A stretch of DNA of 64,000 nt from Desulfuromusa sp. (lineage in GTDB: Bacteria > Desulfobacterota > Desulfuromonadia > Desulfuromonadales > Geopsychrobacteraceae). Each line of letters starts with the position of its first letter. Position 1 is the first letter of the stretch. Below the pieces are notes generated by a model that was not told the DNA's origin, made no database searches, and was given only the letters and a program-made list of their open reading frames with translations. Below are positions 38,610-48,895 of the stretch, in pieces. Location: NCBI GenBank assembly GCA_016744675.1, contig JADGDX010000007.1, positions 13,404 to 77,403 on the forward strand, read 5' to 3'. Both the position numbers and the translations under genes were made by a program.

Positions 38610-38966
38610 ATGCTGGATATTTATTTGCCAATTCTCGTTGTTATGGGAATTGCTTGCGCTTTTGCCATTGGGTCGGTCGTTTTGTCTCGACTTATTGGTG
38701 TGAAGAAGCCAAGTGCTGTGAAGTTGGCGCCATATGAGTGTGGTATGCCCCTTCTTAGCTCGGCTCAAGAGCGTTTTTCTATTAAGTTTTATATTGTTGC
38801 GATGTTGTTTATTCTCTTCGATATAGAGGCTGTTTTCCTCTATCCTTGGGCAGTTATGTTCAAGCGTCTGGGGGTTTTTGGCTTTCTTGAGATGGGTGTG
38901 TTTATCATCATTCTTCTTGTCGGTTTTGTTTATGTGTGGAAAAAAGGAGCTCTGGAATGGGAATAG
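38610..38966 (+). CDS. nuoA: NADH-quinone oxidoreductase subunit A
   Basis: [41 protein letters not shown]. Confidence 0.93.
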   Translation: MLDIYLPILVVMGIACAFAIGSVVLSRLIGVKKPSAVKLAPYECGMPLLSSAQERFSIKFYIVAMLFILFDIEAVFLYPWAVMFKRLGVFGFLEMGVFIIILLVGFVYVWKKGALEWE

Positions 38967-39484
38967 AGCAACCAGCGGCATCCAAAACCCTCGGTAGTGG
39001 TTTTGTTACAACGAGTCTTGATAAGTTGGTTAACTGGTCTCGTGCAAGTTCTATGTGGCCGTTGACGTTTGGTTTGGCTTGCTGTGCCATTGAGATGATG
39101 GCAACCGGAGCTGCTCGGTTTGATTTGGATCGGATGGGAATCTTGTTCCGTGCCTCTCCTCGCCAGGCTGATGTCATTATTATTGCAGGAACCGTCACCA
39201 AAAAAATGGTGCCAGTTATTCAAACTGTCTATGAGCAGATGCCGGAGCCTCGGTATGTTATTGCTATGGGGGCTTGTGCTTCTTCGGGGGGCATCTTTGA
39301 TACTTACAGTACCGTTCAGGGAGTCGATGAGTTTTTGCCAGTTGATGTTTATATTCCTGGCTGTCCTCCACGTCCTGAAGGTTTGCTTTACGGTTTGATG
39401 AAGCTGCAGGATAAAATTCGGGCGGAACGCAACACTTTTGGTGCTGCTATTGGTGTTGGTGACGTCATTCAGAACAAGGCCTGA
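38957..39484 (+). CDS. nuoB: NADH-quinone oxidoreductase subunit B
   Basis: [52 protein letters not shown]. Confidence 0.95.
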   Translation: MGIEQPAASKTLGSGFVTTSLDKLVNWSRASSMWPLTFGLACCAIEMMATGAARFDLDRMGILFRASPRQADVIIIAGTVTKKMVPVIQTVYEQMPEPRYVIAMGACASSGGIFDTYSTVQGVDEFLPVDVYIPGCPPRPEGLLYGLMKLQDKIRAERNTFGAAIGVGDVIQNKA

Positions 39485-39513
39485 TGGCCGCCAGTTGATA
39501 ACAGGGAAAATCA

Positions 39514-39996
39514 ATGAGCGATCAAGCGATTGTTGAAAAATTAAAAGCGAAATTCTCTTCTGAAGTTCTGAATGTGGTGGAATTTCGTGGAGAAACAACT
39601 GTCACTGTCAATAAGGAGCAGATCGTTGAGATTTGCACTTTCATGCGTGATAAGTTTGGTTTCAATCTCCTCTGTGATCTTTGCGGAGTTGATTATATGG
39701 GAACGTCACCGCGGTTCATGGTGGTTTATAACCTCTATAATATCGCGACAAAGAAACGTATTCGGATTAAGGCGCCCGTTGAAGAGAAGAATGCCAATAT
39801 TGATACCGTCAGCACTGTTTGGGGGACGGCAAATTGGCATGAGCGGGAGTGTTGGGATCTGATGGGGATTAAATTTAATAACCATCCTGATCTGCGACGC
39901 ATTCTGATGCCGGCTGACTGGGAAGGACATCCATTGCGCAAGGACTATCCTGTGCAGGGACCTGACCGTGAGCCTTATCAGGGTCGACTTTCCTAA
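39514..39996 (+). CDS. nuoC: NADH-quinone oxidoreductase subunit C
   Basis: WHERECWDLMGIKFNNHPDLRRILMPADWEGHPLRKDYP. Confidence 0.95.
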   Translation: MSDQAIVEKLKAKFSSEVLNVVEFRGETTVTVNKEQIVEICTFMRDKFGFNLLCDLCGVDYMGTSPRFMVVYNLYNIATKKRIRIKAPVEEKNANIDTVSTVWGTANWHERECWDLMGIKFNNHPDLRRILMPADWEGHPLRKDYPVQGPDREPYQGRLS

Positions 39997-40037
39997 CTAA
40001 AACGCTTTAGATATTTCCTAATCGGACGAGGCATATA

Positions 40038-41219
40038 ATGGCAGCAAATACCGAAACAATGACCATCAACATGGGACCTCAGCACCCGTCAACTCACGGT
40101 GTGTTGCAGTTGATCCTTGAACTCGATGGCGAAATTGTGGTGAAGGCAACTCCGCATATAGGTTTTCTTCATCGTGGGATCGAAAAACTATCCGAGCACC
40201 GCACCTACCATCAGACTATTCCATTGACCGACCGGCTCGATTATCTGGCACCGATGAGTAATAACCTCGGTTATGTCTTGGCCGTTGAAAAACTTCTTGG
40301 GATTACTGATGAGATTCCTGAGCGGGTTCAGCGGATCAGAGTCATCATGGCTGAGTTGACCCGTCTAAAAAGTCACTTGGTCTGGCTAGCGTGCCATGCT
40401 CTCGACATCGGAGCAATGACTGTTTTTCTTTACTGCTTCCGTGAGCGCGAGTGTATTACTGATATTTACGAAAAAGTTTCAGGTGCACGGATGACGTCTA
40501 ATTACTTCCGTGTTGGTGGTCTTGCTGAAGACCTCCCTGATGGACTCGAAGGCGATATTCGTGATTTCGTTGAATCAATGCCAGCACATATTGAAGAGTA
40601 TGAAGGTTTATTGACCGGGAACAAGATCTGGCAGAAACGGACCATTGGCGTTGGTGAAATCAGTGCTGAAGCTGCTATTGATATTGGTATCACTGGGCCA
40701 GCCCTAAGGGCTTCCGGGGTTGATTGGGATTTGCGTCGCGACAATCCTTACAGTGGTTATGAAGATTACGATTTTGACGTTCCTGTTAGGGAGGGTTGCG
40801 ATACCTTCGATCGTTATAAGGTCCGCCTTGATGAAATGCGTCAGTCGACTCGGATCATTCTTCAGGCATTGGACAAGTTAAAGCCAGGCCCTATTCTTGC
40901 TGATTGTCCTAAAGTTGTTCTTCCTGCGAAACAGGATGTTGTCAACAATATTGAAAGTTTGATCCACCACTTCAAAATTGTTACAGAAGGTTTTAAAACC
41001 GAACCGGGCGAGATTTATCAAGGTGTTGAAGCTCCAAAAGGTGAACTGGGTTTTTACTTGGTTGCTGATGGATCGGCTTATCCTTTTAGAATGAAGATAC
41101 GCCCTCCTTCGTTTGTCAATCTTCAGGGATTGCCACAAATGGTTGAAGGGAAATTGCTGGCTGACGTTATCGCTGTTATTGGTACTCTCGATATCGTTCT
41201 TGGCGAAATTGACCGGTAG
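40038..41219 (+). CDS. nuoD: NADH-quinone oxidoreductase subunit D
   Basis: NMGPQHPSTHGVLQLILELDGE, C-terminal DIVLGEIDR. Confidence 0.95.
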   Translation: MAANTETMTINMGPQHPSTHGVLQLILELDGEIVVKATPHIGFLHRGIEKLSEHRTYHQTIPLTDRLDYLAPMSNNLGYVLAVEKLLGITDEIPERVQRIRVIMAELTRLKSHLVWLACHALDIGAMTVFLYCFRERECITDIYEKVSGARMTSNYFRVGGLAEDLPDGLEGDIRDFVESMPAHIEEYEGLLTGNKIWQKRTIGVGEISAEAAIDIGITGPALRASGVDWDLRRDNPYSGYEDYDFDVPVREGCDTFDRYKVRLDEMRQSTRIILQALDKLKPGPILADCPKVVLPAKQDVVNNIESLIHHFKIVTEGFKTEPGEIYQGVEAPKGELGFYLVADGSAYPFRMKIRPPSFVNLQGLPQMVEGKLLADVIAVIGTLDIVLGEIDR

Positions 41220-41297
41220 TATTTAAGTTTATTGGATTGCTGGTTGATATGACCGGCTGGAAACGGCAGAAATGCCATAGACTGATGAAGGAAGAGG

Positions 41298-42362
41298 ATG
41301 GTCATGACGCCAGAAGTTCTGACACTCTCGGAAACACCTTGGTTGTTTACAGGAGTCATGCTGGTAAAAATTGCAGTGGCTTTTGTAGTGACGTTGCTGA
41401 TCGTTGCTTATGCGACTTATGCAGAGCGTAAGACAATTGGTCGTATGCAAACTCGGATGGGGCCAACAATGACCGGGCCAAAGGGCCTGTTGCAGCCAAT
41501 CGCTGACGGTTTGAAGCTCTTCTTTAAGGAAGATATCATTCCTGCACAATCTCATTGGGCGGCGTTTATTCTTGCCCCAATGATGATTCTTGCTCCCGCG
41601 TTTATTTCGATCGCAGTTATCCCTTTTGGTGGTGATCTTCATTTTAATTATGACGGAGTTCTCTACGCTGTTCCAATGCAGATTACCGATTTGAATATCG
41701 GTCTTCTGTTTATTATTGCGATGGCTGGACTTGGAGTCTACGGAATCGTTCTGGCTGGTCTGGCTTCCAATAGTAAGTATGCTTTGCTTGGTGGAATACG
41801 ATCAACTGCCCAAATGATTTCTTATGAGCTCGCAGTTGGACTGTCAATCGTTGTTATTTTTATGCTCTCAGAAACACTGAGCTTACGTGGGATTGTCGCT
41901 GCACAGCAGCTTCCACTATGGGGTCTTGAATCTGTTAGTTATATTCCAAATTGGTACATTTTCTGTCAGCCTTTAGCTTTTGGACTGTTTGTTATTGGTT
42001 CTATGGCAGAAATCAATCGGACTCCGTTTGACTTGCCTGAAGCTGAGACAGAATTGGTTTCAGGTTTCTGTACAGAATATTCCGCCATGAAATATGCCCT
42101 GTTTTTTATGGCTGAATACGCAAACATGATTACTGTTTCAGCTGTTGCCACGACACTGTTTCTTGGTGGATGGGGTGGACCTTTTTACGGCTGGATCAAC
42201 TTTCTTCTTAAAGTATTCGCATTCATGTTCTTCTTCATCTGGATTCGGGCCACCTTCCCGCGTCTTCGTTACGACCAGTTGATGTTCCTTGGTTGGAAAA
42301 TTATGCTCCCATTAGCGCTTGTGAATATTGTGTTGACGGGTATTGCAATTCTGCTCTGGTAG
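41298..42362 (+). CDS. nuoH: NADH-quinone oxidoreductase subunit H
   Basis: ERKTIGRMQTRMGPTMTGPKGLLQPIADGLKL, AEINRTPFDLPEAETELVSGF. Confidence 0.95.
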   Translation: MVMTPEVLTLSETPWLFTGVMLVKIAVAFVVTLLIVAYATYAERKTIGRMQTRMGPTMTGPKGLLQPIADGLKLFFKEDIIPAQSHWAAFILAPMMILAPAFISIAVIPFGGDLHFNYDGVLYAVPMQITDLNIGLLFIIAMAGLGVYGIVLAGLASNSKYALLGGIRSTAQMISYELAVGLSIVVIFMLSETLSLRGIVAAQQLPLWGLESVSYIPNWYIFCQPLAFGLFVIGSMAEINRTPFDLPEAETELVSGFCTEYSAMKYALFFMAEYANMITVSAVATTLFLGGWGGPFYGWINFLLKVFAFMFFFIWIRATFPRLRYDQLMFLGWKIMLPLALVNIVLTGIAILLW

Positions 42363-42389
42363 TAACCATACGTTGCGTAGAGGATAGAT

Positions 42390-42788
42390 ATGTTTAAAGA
42401 GTTTGCCAAAGGTTTGAGTATAACGTTGAAGCACCTGTTGCCAGGTAACTGCACGACTGTACAGTATCCGAAGCAAAAATTGGAGATGGCCCCTCGTTTC
42501 CGTGGACTTCATCGCCTTATTCCCGCTGCTGATCGTGAAAAATGTGTTGCATGTTACCTTTGTCCAACAGTGTGCCCAGCGAAATGTATCACGGTTGTGG
42601 CTGCTGAAAACGAAGCCGGCGAAAAATATCCGGAAGTTTTTGATATCGATATGCTGCGCTGTATTTTCTGTGGCTTCTGTGTAGAAGCTTGTCCAAAAGA
42701 AGCAATTGAAATGACAGATGCTTATGAGTTGGCAAACTTTAGCCGTGATGATTTTAACTTCGGCAAACAACGCCTTCTCAAGTCGTAA
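42390..42788 (+). CDS. nuoI: NADH-quinone oxidoreductase subunit I
   Basis: CVACYLCPTVCPAKC and CIFCGFCVEACPKEA. Confidence 0.93.
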   Translation: MFKEFAKGLSITLKHLLPGNCTTVQYPKQKLEMAPRFRGLHRLIPAADREKCVACYLCPTVCPAKCITVVAAENEAGEKYPEVFDIDMLRCIFCGFCVEACPKEAIEMTDAYELANFSRDDFNFGKQRLLKS

Positions 42789-42806
42789 GATAGGAGCTGC
42801 GTAATC

Positions 42807-43310
42807 ATGGAAGCAATTCTTTTTTATCTCACTGCAACGGTAGCAATTTTTTCGGCAATTTTTGTGACTCAATGCCGAAATCCCGTCAACAGTGCATTGA
42901 ATCTGATTACAACATTTCTTTGTTTGGCAGTTTTTTATGTCATGTTGGAATCGCCCTTCATGGCTGCCATTCAAATTATGGTTTATGCCGGTGCGATCAT
43001 GGTCTTGATCGTCTTTGTTATCATGCTGCTGAACCTTGGTCTCGCAGTTAAGTCACGTTATACCCATGGCCTTGCTGGTGGTGGCGTCCTTGCCGCGCTG
43101 GTTCTTTTTGTTTCGAACTATTTTATACGAGTTGGAGAAGCAACAGGAACGGGTGGCAGTGTGACAAGTGAACTGATATCAAGTTATGGCCATACTGAGC
43201 TTATTGGTAGGGCTATGTTTGTTGATTTTCTACTCCCTTTTGAGATTGCTTCGATTCTTTTGCTAGTTGCAATTGTCGGCGCTGTTATTCTCTCAAAACG
43301 TGAAGTTTAA
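42807..43310 (+). CDS. nuoJ: NADH-quinone oxidoreductase subunit J
   Basis: NPVNSALNLITTFLCLAVFYVMLESPFMAAIQIMVYAGAIMVLIVFVIMLLNL. Confidence 0.93.
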   Translation: MEAILFYLTATVAIFSAIFVTQCRNPVNSALNLITTFLCLAVFYVMLESPFMAAIQIMVYAGAIMVLIVFVIMLLNLGLAVKSRYTHGLAGGGVLAALVLFVSNYFIRVGEATGTGGSVTSELISSYGHTELIGRAMFVDFLLPFEIASILLLVAIVGAVILSKREV

Positions 43311-43335
43311 TCGAGTACAACTCGGGAGATAATTC

Positions 43336-43638
43336 ATGATTACCGTTAATCACTACTTGTTGTTGAGCGCTATTCTGTTTGCCATCGGAACGTTTGGTGT
43401 GCTCACTCGGAAGAATGCCATTGTAATATTCATGTGCATTGAGGTGATGCTCAATTCGGTGAACCTGACTTTTATTGCTTTGTCTCGACATGTTGGCAAT
43501 ATGGACGGTCAGATTTTTGTTTTTTTTGTTATGACAGTTGCAGCAGCTGAAGCCGCTGTAGGATTAGCGCTGATGATCGCATTCTTTCGTAATAAAGAGT
43601 CGATTGATACAGACGATTTCAATATGCTCAAGTGGTAG
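43336..43638 (+). CDS. nuoK: NADH-quinone oxidoreductase subunit K
   Basis: [46 protein letters not shown]. Confidence 0.94.
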   Translation: MITVNHYLLLSAILFAIGTFGVLTRKNAIVIFMCIEVMLNSVNLTFIALSRHVGNMDGQIFVFFVMTVAAAEAAVGLALMIAFFRNKESIDTDDFNMLKW

Positions 43639-43681
43639 ATTATTCCACTTTTACGGGTGTTTCAGCTAATAGGAGAGTTTG

Positions 43682-45643
43682 ATGTACAGTAATCTGTGGC
43701 TCATCCCATTCTTCCCACTGATCGGGTCGATAATTAACGGCTTGTTTGGCAAGAAGATCAAAAATGAAGCGGTGATAGGTGGTCTTGCGACCATTATGAT
43801 GACCTTTTCGTTCTTGGTTGCCGCGCAAAACTTTTTCAAGTTGCTTGGTGATACTGAAAAAGTTCACGAGCTTGTCATTGCTTCATGGATGACAGTTGGG
43901 AAATTTCAACTGAATTGGGAGTTACTGTTAGATCCTTTGTCAGCCGTGATGATTATGGTTGTTACGGGTGTCGGGACTCTGATCCATCTTTACTCGATTG
44001 GTTACATGCACGGTGAAGAGGGCTTCTATCGTTTTTTCTGTTATCTGAACCTGTTTGCTTTTGCCATGCTGATGCTTGTCCTTGGTGGCAATGCACTGGT
44101 TATGTTTATTGGCTGGGAAGGTGTTGGCCTCTGTTCTTACTTACTCATCGGTTATTACTACGAGAAGAAAAGTGCTAGTACGGCTGCAAACAAGGCATTT
44201 ATTGTCAACCGTGTTGGTGACTTTGGTTTTCTCTGTGGTTTGCTGACTCTTTTTTGGGCGCTTGCTAGTAAAGGTGTCTGGACACTAAATTTTGTTAAAA
44301 TTTCCGAGAGTGGTCACCTGCTAGAGTCTGGTGGGTTACTGATTACCGTTGTCACCTTATGTTTCTTCTTGGGGGCAACGGGTAAGTCGGCACAGATTCC
44401 ATTGTTTACATGGCTTCCTGATGCGATGGAGGGACCTACTCCTGTCTCGGCATTGATTCATGCGGCTACAATGGTAACAGCCGGCGTTTATATGATCGGT
44501 CGGATGAATGGCCTCTTTGCCATGGCTCCTGCAACGATGATGACGATTGCAATTGTTGGTGGCCTAACCGCCTTTTTTGCAGCGACAATCGGTTTAGCAC
44601 AAAATGATATAAAGCGTGTTCTGGCATATTCAACAGTTTCTCAGCTAGGATACATGTTCCTTGCTATGGGCGTTGGAGCGTTCTCTGCTGGTATCTTCCA
44701 CTTAATGACACATGCATTTTTTAAAGCATGTCTGTTCCTCGGTTCTGGTTCAGTTATTCATGGATTACATCATGCTTATCATCACGCTCATTTGCACGAT
44801 GATCCTCAGGATATGCGTAACATGGGTGGTCTTCGTAAGAAGATGCCTATCACTTTCATTACGTTCCTTGTTTCGACCATTGCCATTTCAGGAATTCCGT
44901 TCTTCTCAGGTTTCTTCTCAAAGGATGAAATTCTTTGGTGGTCATTTGGATCAACACGCGGCCATTGGTTACTTTGGGTTCTCGGTGCCGCAGCAGCAGG
45001 AATGACAGCTTTCTATATGTTCCGCTTAGTTTTCATGACCTTCTTCGGTGAGCAGAAAACTGACGCACGGGCAAAAGATCATATTCCTGAGTCTCCTTTT
45101 ACAATCACTATCCCGCTGATGGTCCTTGGTCTTTTGGCGGTTTTGGGTGGTTATATCGGTGTCCCCAAAATTCTTGGTGGTGCGAACCATTTTGATGCGT
45201 TTCTTGCCCCAGTATTCGAACACGCTCAGCACGCAAATGGAATTCATGCACATGGATCCCATGCAACGGAATACACCTTAATGGCTGTTTCTGTCGCGAT
45301 TGCTATATTCGGAATTTTTACAGCTTGGGTTATGTATATTAGAAACCCAGAGCTCCCAGGTAAATTTGTTGCTAAGTTTTCTGGTGCTCATAAGGTTATC
45401 TTCAATAAATGGTACATCGACGAGTTGTATGATTTCGTTTTTGTAAATTCATGTAAAAAAATCGGTACTTTCCTCTGGCGATCAGTTGATGTCAGGATTG
45501 TAGATGGTTTTGTGAATGGTTGTGCGTGGGTTGTTAAGGGGCTTGGATCAGGCCTTCGCTACACCCAGTCCGGTTATCTTTATAACTACGCCATGGTTAT
45601 GGTGGTTGGCGTAGTCGTGATCGTCGGCTTTTTTGTCTTTTAG
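43682..45643 (+). CDS. nuoL: NADH-quinone oxidoreductase subunit L
   Basis: FIGWEGVGLCSYLLIGYYYEK, LPDAMEGPTPVSALIHAATMVTAGVYMIGR. Confidence 0.94.
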   Translation: MYSNLWLIPFFPLIGSIINGLFGKKIKNEAVIGGLATIMMTFSFLVAAQNFFKLLGDTEKVHELVIASWMTVGKFQLNWELLLDPLSAVMIMVVTGVGTLIHLYSIGYMHGEEGFYRFFCYLNLFAFAMLMLVLGGNALVMFIGWEGVGLCSYLLIGYYYEKKSASTAANKAFIVNRVGDFGFLCGLLTLFWALASKGVWTLNFVKISESGHLLESGGLLITVVTLCFFLGATGKSAQIPLFTWLPDAMEGPTPVSALIHAATMVTAGVYMIGRMNGLFAMAPATMMTIAIVGGLTAFFAATIGLAQNDIKRVLAYSTVSQLGYMFLAMGVGAFSAGIFHLMTHAFFKACLFLGSGSVIHGLHHAYHHAHLHDDPQDMRNMGGLRKKMPITFITFLVSTIAISGIPFFSGFFSKDEILWWSFGSTRGHWLLWVLGAAAAGMTAFYMFRLVFMTFFGEQKTDARAKDHIPESPFTITIPLMVLGLLAVLGGYIGVPKILGGANHFDAFLAPVFEHAQHANGIHAHGSHATEYTLMAVSVAIAIFGIFTAWVMYIRNPELPGKFVAKFSGAHKVIFNKWYIDELYDFVFVNSCKKIGTFLWRSVDVRIVDGFVNGCAWVVKGLGSGLRYTQSGYLYNYAMVMVVGVVVIVGFFVF

Positions 45644-45701
45644 AGTTTAGAAAATATAGTTCGACAGCGAATTACGATAAAGCTACAAGGAGCGATTCCA
45701 C

Positions 45702-47297
45702 ATGGCTGATTACCTTCTCAGTATAATGACATTTTTCCCGTTGTTGGGAATACTGTTGCTACTCTTCATCCCACGAGACAATGGTGGGCTGCTTAAAGGG
45801 GCGACCCTCGCAGTATCGCTGATTACATTTGTAATCAGTCTTCCACTCGCATTGGATAATGTTTTCGCAACGTCAGGTGGAATGCACTTTCGTGAATTCT
45901 ATCACTGGATCAATATCGGTGATTTTTTCCAGATGAACTATAATATCGGTATTGACGGTATCAGCCTTTGGTTGGTGATGCTGACAACCTTTATTACCCC
46001 AATCGCAATTCTTTCTACTTGGAATGCTGTAGAAAAAAACATCAAGGGTTTCATGGCAATGCTGTTGTTGCTCGAAACCGGAATGCTTGGTGCTTTTATT
46101 TCCCTTGATCTCTTTCTCTTTTATATCTTCTGGGAATTGATGCTTATCCCAATGTATTTCTTGATTGGCATCTGGGGTGGAAAGAACCGGATCTACGCAG
46201 CGGTTAAGTTCTTTATTTATACTGCTGTTGGTTCACTGCTGATGTTGGTGGCGATTATATTTGTCTACTATTTTGCCCAACAAAGCGGTTCCATGACAAA
46301 TGGATTTGGAATTCAGGAGCTTTATAAGCTTGACCTTCCATACAATGCACAATTTTGGTTATTCCTGGCCTTTGGTTTCAGCTTCGCGATTAAAGTTCCA
46401 ATGTTTCCACTTCATACTTGGTTGCCTGACGCCCACACTGAGGCGCCGACAGCAGGTTCTGTTATCCTTGCTGCCGTTCTATTGAAAATGGGAACCTATG
46501 GTTATGTTCGCTTTGCGATGCCAATGTTTCCTGAGGCACTACCAACATTTATCCCATTTTTAGCTTTCCTGAGTGTTGTTGGGATTATTTATGGGTCCTT
46601 GGTCGCGATGATGCAGGATGACATCAAAAAGCTAGTCGCCTACTCATCTGTTGCTCACCTTGGTTTTGTTATGCTCGGTGTTTTCGCCATGAACTTGCAA
46701 GGTTTGGCTGGTGGCATGATCCAGATGATCAACCATGGTATTTCAACAGGTGCTCTCTTCCTTATTGTTGGCTTTCTTTATGAGCGCCGCCACACGCGAC
46801 TTATCACAGAGTTTGGTGGCGTTGCTACAAAGATGCCCATTTTTGCCACAATGTTTCTGATCGTGACATTTTCATCGATTGGTCTTCCAGGAACAAACGG
46901 TTTTGTCGGTGAGTTTTTAGCACTAATGGGTGCTTTCCAGGGTGGCTTGCGTTGGTACGCTGTTTTTGCAACAACAGGTGTCATCCTGGCTGCAGTTTAC
47001 ATGCTTTGGGTTTATCAACGCGTTATGTTTGGTAAAGTGACAAATCCTAAAAATGAAAATCTTAAAGATTTATCTGCACGTGAAATTGTTATTATGTTGC
47101 CACTACTCTTGTTCATCTTCTGGATTGGTGTTGCTCCAAATACGTTCTTTTCAAAAATGAATCCAGCAATGGAATTAATGCTTGAGCAGATGGGTGCTCA
47201 GAAAATTGCAGTCGTTGAAGTTCTCCAACCTGCTGGCACTGGGCATGGCGCTGGGCACGGAAATGACCACGCTGATACACATGCAGAACATCAATAA
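45702..47297 (+). CDS. nuoM: NADH-quinone oxidoreductase subunit M
   Basis: FYIFWELMLIPMYFLIGIWGG, HTWLPDAHTEAPTAGSVILAAVLLKMGTYG. Confidence 0.94.
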   Translation: MADYLLSIMTFFPLLGILLLLFIPRDNGGLLKGATLAVSLITFVISLPLALDNVFATSGGMHFREFYHWINIGDFFQMNYNIGIDGISLWLVMLTTFITPIAILSTWNAVEKNIKGFMAMLLLLETGMLGAFISLDLFLFYIFWELMLIPMYFLIGIWGGKNRIYAAVKFFIYTAVGSLLMLVAIIFVYYFAQQSGSMTNGFGIQELYKLDLPYNAQFWLFLAFGFSFAIKVPMFPLHTWLPDAHTEAPTAGSVILAAVLLKMGTYGYVRFAMPMFPEALPTFIPFLAFLSVVGIIYGSLVAMMQDDIKKLVAYSSVAHLGFVMLGVFAMNLQGLAGGMIQMINHGISTGALFLIVGFLYERRHTRLITEFGGVATKMPIFATMFLIVTFSSIGLPGTNGFVGEFLALMGAFQGGLRWYAVFATTGVILAAVYMLWVYQRVMFGKVTNPKNENLKDLSAREIVIMLPLLLFIFWIGVAPNTFFSKMNPAMELMLEQMGAQKIAVVEVLQPAGTGHGAGHGNDHADTHAEHQ

Positions 47298-47344
47298 TAA
47301 CTGTATTTATAGTTGATATAACACGGGTTCCGAGGAGCTGTTAG

Positions 47345-48805
47345 ATGGAAAATCTGGTACAAGAAGCCATCCAGAATGTAAACTTTCAGGCAATTATGCC
47401 ATCGCTGGTACTGTGTGTATTTGGTATGGGAATCCTAATGGTTTCCGTTTTTTCCAAACGTGGTTCAACCACACACGTTGCTTGGCTAAGTATTGTTGCT
47501 CTGGTTGTTACGGGCTATTTCACCTTGTCCGGTTGGAACAATCCCCAGTCGGGATTTGCTGGAAGTGTCTTGTTTGATAATTTTGCGACCTTCTTCAGTA
47601 TGATCTGCATTCTTGCCGCAGGCTTGACGATTTTGATGTCTGATGACTATCTGAAGCGTGAAGGGTATCCGGTTAGTGAATATTATCCATTGATATTATT
47701 TACAACTGCTGGAGCTATGTGGATGGCATCAGGAACTGATTTGATGACCATTTTCCTTGGCTTGGAAGTGTTGTCGGTCTCGCTTTATGTTTTGGCTGGA
47801 TTCTTTAGAGATCAAGTTCGCTCAAACGAAGCAGGTTTGAAGTATTTCTTTCTTGGGGCTTTTTCCACTGGTTTTCTTCTTTACGGCGTCGCACTTCTTT
47901 ATGGTGTTACAGGAACAACAAAAGTCGAGGGAATTGCCGCTTATGTGAGAGCCAATCCTGATTCAGCTATGAACACCATGTTTATTGCAGGTGGAGCATT
48001 GTTGCTTGTCGGCTTTTTGTTTAAGGTTGCCGCTGCCCCATTCCATATGTGGACTCCTGATGTTTATCAAGGGGCTCCGACTCCGATTACTGCTTTTATG
48101 AGTGCCGGCCCAAAGGCCGCTGCTTTTGCAGCATTGATGAGAGTGTCGATCATTGGTCTGGATGGTATTCAGTCTGAACTGACCTCTTTGTTCTGGATCC
48201 TTGCTGTACTGACCATGACTTTAGGTAACTTCATTGCTTTGACGCAAAGAGATCTGAAGCGCATGCTGGCATACTCTTCAATCTCTCATGCTGGTTATGT
48301 TTTGGTCGGTTTGGTTGCTTGGAATGAGATTGGTCTGTCAGCGATATTGTTCTACATGCTTGTCTATACGTTTATGAACATGGGAGCGTTTGCCATCCTT
48401 GTGCTACTTGGCAAGAAGGGTGAAGATAATCTGACCCTTGATGGTATTGTTGGTCTTGGATATAAGAAGCCTATTCTTGGTGTGGTTCTATCCATTTTCA
48501 TTCTCTCTTTGATGGGGATGCCACCAACCGCAGGATTTACGGCTAAGTTTTATATTTTCGCTGGTGCTATTGATGCAGGATATATTTGGCTTGCAGTTAT
48601 CGGGGTACTCAATTCAGCTGTCTCCCTTTACTATTACCTGCGGGTAATGGTTCAGATGTATTTCAAAGACCCTGAAGAAGATTTCGCATGGGTTTCAATG
48701 AGTATGCCTGTTACTGTTTCAATTGTGATTTCAATCGCTGGCGTTCTCTATCTAGGTGTTTTCCCCGGCTGTGTTATGAATTTAGCGAAATTAGCCGGTT
48801 TCTAG
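47345..48805 (+). CDS. nuoN: NADH-quinone oxidoreductase subunit N
   Basis: FLGLEVLSVSLYVLAG, FHMWTPDVYQGAPTPITAFMSAGPKAAAFA. Confidence 0.94.
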   Translation: MENLVQEAIQNVNFQAIMPSLVLCVFGMGILMVSVFSKRGSTTHVAWLSIVALVVTGYFTLSGWNNPQSGFAGSVLFDNFATFFSMICILAAGLTILMSDDYLKREGYPVSEYYPLILFTTAGAMWMASGTDLMTIFLGLEVLSVSLYVLAGFFRDQVRSNEAGLKYFFLGAFSTGFLLYGVALLYGVTGTTKVEGIAAYVRANPDSAMNTMFIAGGALLLVGFLFKVAAAPFHMWTPDVYQGAPTPITAFMSAGPKAAAFAALMRVSIIGLDGIQSELTSLFWILAVLTMTLGNFIALTQRDLKRMLAYSSISHAGYVLVGLVAWNEIGLSAILFYMLVYTFMNMGAFAILVLLGKKGEDNLTLDGIVGLGYKKPILGVVLSIFILSLMGMPPTAGFTAKFYIFAGAIDAGYIWLAVIGVLNSAVSLYYYLRVMVQMYFKDPEEDFAWVSMSMPVTVSIVISIAGVLYLGVFPGCVMNLAKLAGF

Positions 48806-48830
48806 GTTCATCAAACAATTTCATTATAAA

Positions 48831-48860
48831 AACCCCTCAGTTTTCTGAGGGGTTTTTTTT
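48831..48860 (+). terminator. Rho-independent terminator ending the nuo operon
   Basis: AACCCCTCAG-tttt-CTGAGGGGTT + T-tract. Confidence 0.9.
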
Positions 48861-48895
48861 GACTTAAAATTAGGTAAATCAGATAGAATATACAG

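Noticed and set aside
38930-39598. 222-aa antisense ORF opposite nuoB
   Set aside because: Low-complexity shadow ORF with no domain-like features, opposite a conserved gene.
42312-42974. 220-aa antisense ORF opposite nuoI/nuoJ
   Set aside because: Shadow of conserved nuo genes; its Cys/His pattern mirrors the ferredoxin codons.
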